From NCBI GenBank assembly GCA_019264505.1, contig JAHUZY010000299.1:1-19150 (forward strand): a stretch of DNA of 19,150 nucleotides, given 5' to 3'. The position numbers were made by a program, and so were the translations under genes. This document shows, one piece after another, positions 12,785 to 19,150 of the stretch. Numbering within the stretch: position 1 is the stretch's first letter; each line of letters opens with the position of its first letter. This DNA comes from Phenylobacterium sp. (GTDB lineage: Bacteria; Pseudomonadota; Alphaproteobacteria; Caulobacterales; Caulobacteraceae). Below the pieces are notes generated by a model, which was given only the letters and a program-made list of their open reading frames with translations, was not told the DNA's origin and ran no database searches.

Positions 12785-15328
12785 ATGAAAAATTGCAAGA
12801 ATCTACGATTCGCCTTCGCGAGCGGCGCATCCGCGCTCGCTCTGGCTGCGGCCTCGCCTGGTTGGGCGCAAGACACCGGCTTCACCATTGAAGAGCTGGT
12901 GGTGACGGCTGAAAGGCGCGATCAGCGCCTTCAGGATGTGCCCGTGGCCGTGACGGCCTATACAAGTGAGCGGCGCGACGTGCTTGGGGTAGCCAACGTC
13001 GAGGATTTGGCGCGTGTATCGCCGAGCGTCACTTATACCAACAACGACCGCCTCTCGATCCGAGGCTTTGGTCGCCTGACCAATGCTATCGGAACCGATC
13101 CTTCCGTAGCGCTGTACTCCGACGGAATATTCTCAAACTCCATGGCTGATGCAGCCACGCCGTCACTGTTTATCGAACGCACGGAGATTCTGCGTGGACC
13201 GCAAGGCACGCTGTACGGACGTAATTCCATCGGCGGGGCGCTGAACATCATCGCCAAGCGTCCAACGGAGGATTTCAACGGTGAGGTCCGTGCCGTTCTT
13301 GGGAACTACGGCACCTGGCGAACCGACGCCTTGGTTCGTGGACCGATCACGGATGGCCTACGCTTCCTTCTCGGGGGCTCTCTGGAGCGCCGAGAGGAAG
13401 GCTTCTTCGAGAACCTCGGGCCTGCCGGCGATTCCAGCGCTGTTAAACGGTACATAGTCGAGGCCCAGCTGGAAGCCGATCTTGGCGAGAACATCACGGC
13501 CCGCCTGCGCTATACGAAATTCGACTGGGATGACAGCTTCGGCGTTGGCAACGTCCACGAGTCGATCACGAGCCGCTACGACACCACGTCTCCGACCGGT
13601 CTCGGCAATGCTGGCCTCTACTACAATCCGACCTTCGGCTTCGCAGGAACTAATCCGGCGATGACCGACCCCTACAAGATCAGCACCAACCAGACGAGTG
13701 AAGGTAAGCTCAGTAATCATGAGCGATTGCACTTAGACCTTACCTGGGATCTTGACGGCATGACCCTCAAGTATCTGGCCGGCTACCAATCCTATCTCTA
13801 CGACACGGCTGGGGACGAGGATCGTTCATCGCGCACCGGCCTATTCAGCGTGCCGACCGCGACGCCTTTCGGCGCCTACACCGCTACGGGCGTGTCGCCA
13901 GACCAGAGGTTCTTCTACCGCGAGGACCAAAAATGGTACTCCAACGAGATCAACCTGTCATCGAACACGGGCGGGCCACTGCGCTGGATCGCCGGTCTGT
14001 ACCAGTATCATCAAACCTACGCGCAACCCCAGGGCCAGCGGGTCCTTAACGATCCGGCCGTTCAGAACCCGATCAATCTGGCGACCAGTGGCCCGGCGGC
14101 ACCGAACCCGATGGGGAACTATCTCTTCGTAGACGGTACGCTTGAGGTGGATTCTTACGCGGCCTTTCTTCAGGTCGACTATGATATCACCGATACCATC
14201 ACGTTTACGGGTGGTATCCGGTACACGGTCGATGAGAAGTCGGGTACAGACTCGGCTCGCTACGTGTCGCGCACCAACACCACGACCACCATCCTGGCCG
14301 CCGCGGGGATACCGGCCGCCGTCGGCCAAGGGATCGCGGTGGATTTGACAACCTTTGCCATATGCGGCGGCCCAACCATCGCGTCCTGCCTGGCCAACCC
14401 GTTGTACGCCAATGTACGTGAGCTCTCAGGCGGTGGTCTGACGCGTGACCTGTCGGGCGACTACGACGCCTGGACCGGGACCTTGGGTCTGCAATGGCAG
14501 CCGGACAGCGGCACCAACGCCTACGCCCGTTACAGCCGCGGTTATAAGTCGGGTGGTTGGCAGGCCTCGAGCGGCCTCGCTCCGATCCCCTATGCTGATC
14601 CCGAATATGTTGACAACTTCGAGCTCGGGCTGAAGAAAAATGTGGGGCGGCGCTTCCAACTGAATTCTGCGCTGTTCTACGCGGACTATCAGGGTTTTCA
14701 GGCGCCGCTGACCGTGGTTCTTAACCCCGCGGCGGGCTTAACGGGCAGTCAGTTCGTGAATCTGGACGCTGTGAGTTGGGGCCTTGAGATGGAGGCCCAG
14801 TGGGCTCCGATCGATCATCTGCAGATTTTCGCGAGCTATTCGTACCTCAATACCGAGATTAAGAGCGGCTGCTGCTTCGTCGATACAGCCGACCCGAAGG
14901 CTCTGCAGGCGGGCGCGCGACCTACGGGCGTCGTGTTGCCGAACGGAAGCAGGCTCCAGACCCTCGTTGGGAACAGGCTTCCCATAACTCCGGAGAACAA
15001 ACTCAACCTAGGACTGAATTACACAGTCGAGTTGGCTGAGGGCAATCTCGTACTTGGGGCCACCTACACCTTCACCGACGAGCAACAGGCCGTCGTTTTT
15101 GCTCAGCCGGGCTTCCGCTCGCCATCGAACGAAGTCGTCGACTTCCGGGCGCTTTGGAAGGACGTCGACGATCGCTACACGGTGATCGGTTACGTCAAGA
15201 ACGCCTTTGATGAGTTGGCCTATCAGGACTTCCGAACCGGAGCCCCCTCGGCCAGCGGAATCCAGCGCACCACATTGAAGCCGAACTTTCCTCGGACCTA
15301 TGGGATAGAATTCCAGTACCGGTTCTAA
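12785..15328 (+). CDS. TonB-dependent outer-membrane receptor
   Basis: An 847-residue intact receptor that would import a ligand across the outer membrane using TonB energy. It has a signal peptide (MKNCKNLRFAFASGASALAL, cleavage near WAQD at 27-30), a TonB-box-like IEELVVTAERRDQ (35-47), a plug domain with LSIRGFG, then ERTEILRGPQGTLYGRNSIG and GALNIIAKRPT, and a beta-barrel of alternating strands. It ends in GIEFQYRF, with the C-terminal Phe used by the BAM machinery. The start is well supported by GAGGGGGG four bases upstream. This subgroup (short plug entry, no carboxypeptidase-like extension) is abundant in Caulobacterales and sphingomonads, often near catabolic genes. The ligand cannot be read from sequence. 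Two palindromes upstream suggest tight, ligand-responsive control. It has no partner gene downstream, only IS remnants. Confidence 0.93.
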   Translation: MKNCKNLRFAFASGASALALAAASPGWAQDTGFTIEELVVTAERRDQRLQDVPVAVTAYTSERRDVLGVANVEDLARVSPSVTYTNNDRLSIRGFGRLTNAIGTDPSVALYSDGIFSNSMADAATPSLFIERTEILRGPQGTLYGRNSIGGALNIIAKRPTEDFNGEVRAVLGNYGTWRTDALVRGPITDGLRFLLGGSLERREEGFFENLGPAGDSSAVKRYIVEAQLEADLGENITARLRYTKFDWDDSFGVGNVHESITSRYDTTSPTGLGNAGLYYNPTFGFAGTNPAMTDPYKISTNQTSEGKLSNHERLHLDLTWDLDGMTLKYLAGYQSYLYDTAGDEDRSSRTGLFSVPTATPFGAYTATGVSPDQRFFYREDQKWYSNEINLSSNTGGPLRWIAGLYQYHQTYAQPQGQRVLNDPAVQNPINLATSGPAAPNPMGNYLFVDGTLEVDSYAAFLQVDYDITDTITFTGGIRYTVDEKSGTDSARYVSRTNTTTTILAAAGIPAAVGQGIAVDLTTFAICGGPTIASCLANPLYANVRELSGGGLTRDLSGDYDAWTGTLGLQWQPDSGTNAYARYSRGYKSGGWQASSGLAPIPYADPEYVDNFELGLKKNVGRRFQLNSALFYADYQGFQAPLTVVLNPAAGLTGSQFVNLDAVSWGLEMEAQWAPIDHLQIFASYSYLNTEIKSGCCFVDTADPKALQAGARPTGVVLPNGSRLQTLVGNRLPITPENKLNLGLNYTVELAEGNLVLGATYTFTDEQQAVVFAQPGFRSPSNEVVDFRALWKDVDDRYTVIGYVKNAFDELAYQDFRTGAPSASGIQRTTLKPNFPRTYGIEFQYRF

Positions 15329-15405
15329 GCCAACAGTGGGCCGTTTCCGAGCGATAGCAGGGAGACGGTCCACCCCTTCCGTTGGTGGCAAGTTGCCTGG
15401 TCAGG

Positions 15406-15922
15406 TGACCTGCCCCCTCCGGTCCCTCGATCGTTGTGGGACCCAGGGGTTTGATAGTTGATCTGCAGCGCTGGCGGTGGCGGCCGGGCGCCATAACCTT
15501 TGAGGTTGCGCAGCCGACCGGCCGCGGGGTTCAGCCGCACTGCTTCCGGCATTAGGCCGCTATGCGCTGAGTGGGGCCGCAGATTTGTTGTAGTCGCGCC
15601 GCCAGCGCTCGATTACGGCCCGGGCGTTCGCTGGGTGGGCGAAGACCTTCTCGTTCAGGCCCTCGTCGTGCAGCTTGCCGTTGAAGCTCTCCACGAAGCC
15701 ATTCTGCTGTGGTTTGCTCGGCGCGATGTAGTGCCAGCCGGTCCCGGTGCGGTTGGTCCATTCCAACATCGCACGGCTTGTCATTTCCGTGCCGTTGTTG
15801 CTGACGATGGTGGGTGGCATTCCATGCCGGGCGATCAGGCCGCGTGCCATGCGATGGCCGCCGATCGAGGTGTCCACGATCAGCGCCAGGGCCTCGCGGG
15901 TGAAGTTGTCGACGGCGCACAC
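15406..15922 (-). mobile_element. IS3-family remnant with 5'-truncated, inactivated orfB
   Basis: The minus strand carries the 3' half of an IS3 OrfB integrase. It begins at the first catalytic Asp ([17 protein letters not shown]) and continues with [29 protein letters not shown] and the tail WRRDYN. The second catalytic Asp, normally in SDNG, is Asn. A +1 in the AAA run near 15576 shifts the frame, and the true tail continues as [20 protein letters not shown]. The IS end is TGACCTGCCCCC at 15406-15417, a known style of IS3 terminus. The 5' half of the element is missing. The break at about 15920 joins it directly to the next remnant, which points the other way. Confidence 0.75.
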
Positions 15923-16432
15923 CAGCTCTTCGACGGGCGTAAGATACGCATCCTGGCGATCATCGACACCTTCAGTCGGTGTTCGCCTGCGCTGGATCCC
16001 GGCTTCGCCTACAAGGCCTGCGACGTCGTCCAGACGCTCGAACTGGCCGGCAAAGCGGTGGGCTATCCACGGGTCATCCGCGTCGACAATGGCCCTGAAT
16101 TCGTTTCCCGCGACCTGGATCTCTGGGCCTATCAGCGGGGCGTCACCCTGGACTTCAGCCGCCCAGGCAAGCCGACGGACAATGCGTTTGCAGAGTCCTC
16201 CAACGGCAAGGTCCGGGCTGAATGCCTGAACACCGCCTGGTTCATGTCCCTCGACGACGCCTGATCAAAATGCGAGGCTTGGCGTAGGGACTACAACGAA
16301 CATCGTCCCCACAGCGCGATCGGCGACAAGTGCCCGATCGAGCTCATGAATGGCGCCGGGACACATGGCCCACCCGACGCCTGACCGGCGAGAAATCCCG
16401 GCCCGACCTGGTCCAAGGTTGGGGGGCAGGTC
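15917..16432 (+). mobile_element. Second IS3-family remnant, 5'-truncated orfB with nonsense mutation
   Basis: The plus strand reads [40 protein letters not shown] and [20 protein letters not shown], then [11 protein letters not shown]. This is the 3' half of an IS3 OrfB (IS407-like), with the D, D and E residues in place. A TGA at 16262-16264 replaces the expected Arg codon (one C-to-T change from CGA), after which the same frame continues SKCEAWRRDYNEHRPHSAIG to a stop at about 16384. The right end is GGGGGCAGGTC (16422-16432), the inverted complement of the left end at 15407-15417. Sequence differences show that it is a different element from the neighbouring minus-strand remnant. Confidence 0.75.
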
Positions 16433-16506
16433 CGGCGCAAGACCAACCCCCGGCCATCCCTCGCTGCTCTCCCGCGAGCCTAACAACCCGTTCCGACGTT
16501 AATCGC

Positions 16507-16536
16507 CTTGAATTCGCCGCCATCAGGCGCCCAACT
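16507..16536 (+). promoter_or_regulatory. Possible heat-shock (RpoH-type) promoter of hsp20
   Basis: CTTGAA at 16507-16512 matches a sigma-32 -35 element. GCCCAACT at 16529-16536 is a weak match to the -10, with a spacer of about 16-17 bases. It lies some 35-60 bases before the Hsp20 start, with an AGGAG ribosome site between. The -10 is poor, so this is tentative. Confidence 0.3.
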
Positions 16537-16569
16537 CTTCAGTCGGAGAATATTCCGCAGGAGTTTCGA

Positions 16570-17055
16570 ATGATCGGCAGCATCTCGGTCAAGTTGGGGC
16601 GGAAAGTATATTCCGCCACCCTTGAATACGACAGCCTTATCGGCCGCGGGTTGAGGGGTGTCCGGCGCCGGCTTGAGACCCAGCTCGGCTCTCCTTTGGG
16701 AGATGTTCCGGCTTTTGCAATCGCCCAGACGATCGAGGACGTGACCGTTGAGGTCGATGCCCCTGGGTATGCCATAGGCGACATGGTCCTGGAGGCCACT
16801 CCCACGCGTTTGCGTCTGCGAGCGGCCGGCCGTCTAGGGCGGTCCGGGAACATTGGGCGTCCGTTCGACCTGAGCGTCGATCTCCCGGAGCCGGTCGATC
16901 CCGACGAGGTGACGGCGACCCTCGAAGACGGCGTTCTGACCGTGAGAATGATCAAGGCCGCGTGGGTGCGCGGGGAAGCAAGACGTGTTCCCGTGCGCGA
17001 AACCTCAATCCCGCCGGAACAGGCGACTCACGAAGGCGGCCAGGCCCACGCCTGA
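16570..17055 (+). CDS. Hsp20 family small heat-shock protein
   Basis: A 161-residue small heat-shock protein, an ATP-independent holdase that keeps unfolding proteins soluble as oligomers. The alpha-crystallin domain spans about 56-130: EDVTVEVDAPGYAIGDMVLE, PTRLRLRA, then RPFDLSVDLPEPVDPDEVTA and the hallmark LEDGVLTVRM. The N-terminal arm (1-50) is less typical. The C-terminal tail is basic and then acidic, without a clear IxI motif. I chose ATG 16570, since AGGAG ends seven bases before it. The open frame reaches further back to 16330, but that part is IS DNA. Its 3' end overlaps the ABC1-family kinase gene by 51 bases, tail to tail, which could allow mutual antisense interference. Confidence 0.85.
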   Translation: MIGSISVKLGRKVYSATLEYDSLIGRGLRGVRRRLETQLGSPLGDVPAFAIAQTIEDVTVEVDAPGYAIGDMVLEATPTRLRLRAAGRLGRSGNIGRPFDLSVDLPEPVDPDEVTATLEDGVLTVRMIKAAWVRGEARRVPVRETSIPPEQATHEGGQAHA

Positions 17056-18624
17056 CAGGATGACGATGGCGATCCGAGCGACCGCGGCGGCCTGATCGTC
17101 CTTCGCGACGATGACGACGGCGGCAGCGACGATAAGGGCCGCGACCACGATCCCGAGCGACAGGGTATCGGCGGCCCGTCTGACCGCTCGCGGCAACTCG
17201 GCCAGGTCTGAACTTGAGACCTGGATGACAATGCCCTCACGGCTGATGCGCCCGATACCGCGCCGGATCGCTTCTGGCCCGATGGCGAGGATCTGATCTA
17301 GTTCCTTGAACGTCCGGAAGGCGCGGGTGGCGAGCGCTTTCGGCGCAAACCGAGATGCGAAAGCCCGGAGAACCACTGGCGCGATAGCGGCGACGACATC
17401 GAGGTCGGGATCGAGCGTCCTCGCCAAGCCTTCGGCGATGCCCAGAGCGCGCATGAGCAGCAGCAGGTCCGGCGGCAACGTCAGTGCGTTTTCTCGGGCG
17501 ATGGAGATGAATTCGGTGATCGCCTCCGCAAGCCGGATCGGTCGCCCGGAATCCGCGGCGTAACGCAGGAAGAATCGCTCGACACCTTGTTCAAGGCCGG
17601 GCGGCGGGGGTCCCGAGCGGCCAGCCCATTCCATCAGCACATCAGAGACCGCCGCTACGTCGGCATCCACGAGGGAGCCGAGGACCACGAGGACCTGCTC
17701 TCGCCTTTTCGCCGAGAGCCGCCCGACGGAGCCGAAGTCCAACAGCGCCAGACGACCATCCGGAGTCACCAGAATATTTCCTGGATGAGGGTCCGCGTGG
17801 AACACCCCGTCCAGCAGGATCATCCCCAGCAGCCCCCTCGCCGCATCGGGCGCCAAGGCGCGCGCCAGGGCAGGCTCTTCGTTGCGGAACGCGGCGTTAG
17901 GACTGCGGCCACGGACGCGTGCGCTGACCATGGTCCTTTCCGTGGTAAATCGCTCATGAACGAGCGGCACATGGAAGACGGTTGCGCGTCTGCGGACCTC
18001 CGCTTGATTGCGAGCCTCGATCCGAAAATCGATCTCCTCGAGAAGGGCTTCGCTGAGCTCCGTCACGACACGCACAGGCTGATGTCGACGCAGTGCCGGG
18101 GCGCGACGCTCGATGACGCGGGCAGCGGCCAACAGTAGCCGCAGATCAGCGCGCATGACCGCCTCAATCCCCGGCCTGCGAACCTTGAGAACGACATCTT
18201 CACCGGTCATGAGCCGCGCGGCGTAGACCTGGGCAATGGACGCAGCCGCAATTGGCGTCGTCGAAAATTCGGCGAAAAGCTCTTCCGGCGGCGCGCCCAG
18301 ATCGATCGTCAGCTGTTCGCGCAAATGGTCGAAGGGCACTGGAGCCACGTCGTCGTGAAGCCGGCCGAGCCGCTCGGTCAGCTCTGGCGGAAGCAGGTCG
18401 GACCGTGTCGCCATGATCTGGCCTAGCTTCACGAATGTAGGGCCTAGGGCCTCAAGTGCCGCAACGAAGGCCTCATATGCCGAGCCCTCGTTCGCCTCGT
18501 CGGAAGCCGCGCCCCGGAGCAGACCCAGCCGCACCAAGACCGGCCGCGCGGCTGTAGGGGCTAAGGTGTGGATCACCTTAGCGAGACGACGATAGTCGTT
18601 GGGCGAAAGGGTCAAGGGTGACAT
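17005..18624 (-). CDS. ABC1/AarF/UbiB family atypical kinase
   Basis: A 539-residue UbiB-family protein kinase-like protein. Diagnostic features are KLGQ (66-69) in EALGPTFVKLGQIMATRSDL, the alanine-rich loop AAASIAQVYAARL (126-138) in place of a P-loop, the ATP-site Lys in VVLKVRRPG (K147), EEIDFRIEARNQ (196-207), the catalytic HADPHPGNI (276-284) and LLDFGSVGRL with the metal-binding Asp (D296). Two C-terminal transmembrane helices (LGIVVAALIVAAAVVIVA and IAIVILSGVGLAAFVSRLF) anchor it, as in UbiB. The classical member supports ubiquinone synthesis, but many alphaproteobacteria carry several paralogues. Linkage to hsp20 rather than ubiE suggests a stress-related paralogue (inference). I chose ATG 18624, with GAGG upstream. 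An in-frame start at 18690 is less likely. Confidence 0.88.
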   Translation of the reverse strand: MSPLTLSPNDYRRLAKVIHTLAPTAARPVLVRLGLLRGAASDEANEGSAYEAFVAALEALGPTFVKLGQIMATRSDLLPPELTERLGRLHDDVAPVPFDHLREQLTIDLGAPPEELFAEFSTTPIAAASIAQVYAARLMTGEDVVLKVRRPGIEAVMRADLRLLLAAARVIERRAPALRRHQPVRVVTELSEALLEEIDFRIEARNQAEVRRRATVFHVPLVHERFTTERTMVSARVRGRSPNAAFRNEEPALARALAPDAARGLLGMILLDGVFHADPHPGNILVTPDGRLALLDFGSVGRLSAKRREQVLVVLGSLVDADVAAVSDVLMEWAGRSGPPPPGLEQGVERFFLRYAADSGRPIRLAEAITEFISIARENALTLPPDLLLLMRALGIAEGLARTLDPDLDVVAAIAPVVLRAFASRFAPKALATRAFRTFKELDQILAIGPEAIRRGIGRISREGIVIQVSSSDLAELPRAVRRAADTLSLGIVVAALIVAAAVVIVAKDDQAAAVARIAIVILSGVGLAAFVSRLFRRD

Positions 18625-18726
18625 AGAGCCTCGATGCTTGGTCGGCCCTGGGGGCGCAAGACCCTGGGCTCGAACCGGTGGGCCCCTCACGGGTTATCTC
18701 TGGCGGCCCATGTGGAGGATCAGTTT

Positions 18727-18819
18727 TTGACTAGCTACATGATCGGCGGGCTGAGCGCTCTCATGATTGTGGCGGGCGTTGCGGGCCTGACTTTCGCCAT
18801 CAGACGCCTTCGAGATTAG
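18727..18819 (+). CDS. Possible small single-span membrane protein
   Basis: A short frame starting at TTG 18727 encodes about 30 residues. It is almost entirely one hydrophobic helix (MIGGLSALMIVAGVAGLTFA) followed by the positive tail IRRLRD, consistent with an inner-membrane peptide with its C-terminus inside. GGAGG ends 8 bases before the TTG, an ideal distance and the best start evidence. GTG 18712 would place the ribosome site inside the gene. It diverges from the UbiB-family gene. I know no family for it. Tiny frames like this can be chance, so confidence is modest. Confidence 0.35.
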   Translation: MTSYMIGGLSALMIVAGVAGLTFAIRRLRD

Positions 18820-18880
18820 AAGGCAGAGGATTATGCATTTGAGTTCACTCGCGATGATGGTGATCAAGCGAACGGTGAGG

Positions 18881-19150
<270 letters not shown>

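Noticed and set aside
15401..15412. CAGGTGACCTG palindrome as an operator
   Set aside because: It overlaps the IS3 end TGACCTGCCCCC and is better explained as the IS junction.

Overview
The window looks like high-GC alphaproteobacterial DNA, most likely from Caulobacteraceae (Caulobacter/Phenylobacterium/Brevundimonas-like). The reasons are the gene order spt-acp-cerR-acsR of the bacterial ceramide pathway known from Caulobacter, a large TonB-dependent receptor, and several alphaproteobacterial IS3 and IS630 remnants. This assignment rests on gene content, not on a database search.

Layout. (1) 1-549: an IS630-family remnant whose catalytic core is deleted. (2) 547-4061, minus strand: a catabolic-looking operon with a broken amidohydrolase, an acyl-CoA dehydrogenase, a metallo-beta-lactamase-fold hydrolase and an enoyl-CoA hydratase/isomerase-like protein. 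(3) 4062-4813: no convincing gene, a strong orphan terminator, and a probable IS end. (4) 4814-12479: a sphingolipid/envelope-lipid block. On the left, minus strand, lie a HIT protein, lptF and a truncated lptG. In the middle, plus strand, lie a DUF2141 secreted protein, a broken lipid kinase (probable ceramide kinase) and a Tam41-like nucleotidyltransferase. On the right, minus strand, lies the operon acsR (broken)-cerR-acp-spt. (5) 12480-15328: an upstream region with two perfect palindromes, then an intact TonB-dependent receptor. (6) 15406-16432: two IS3-family transposase remnants lying head to head between matching inverted ends. (7) 16570-18819: an Hsp20 chaperone converging with an AarF/UbiB-family kinase, plus a possible tiny membrane protein. 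(8) 18881-19150: the end of another IS3-family element that runs out of the window.

How it fits together. Serine palmitoyltransferase, its acyl carrier protein and ceramide reductase are intact and could make and process 3-ketosphinganine or its acylated form. The acyl-CoA/ACP synthetase and the lipid kinase are broken, and the ceramide synthase is not in this window. The LptF/LptG-type permease pair beside these genes, rather than in the usual pepA-lptFG-lptD setting, suggests a transport role for the sphingolipid. The TonB receptor and the acyl-CoA/amidohydrolase/MBL operon look like an uptake-and-degradation set for a hydrophobic or aromatic substrate.

The main theme is decay and rearrangement. 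The sphingolipid block is cut at both ends (lptG at 4814, acsR at 12479). A similar sequence motif, TGAATCACAG, sits just outside each cut, in the orientation expected of inverted ends of one IS type. At least three genes carry internal deletions. Every clear frameshift is a +1 in a short homopolymer, so sequencing error must be excluded before calling all of them real.
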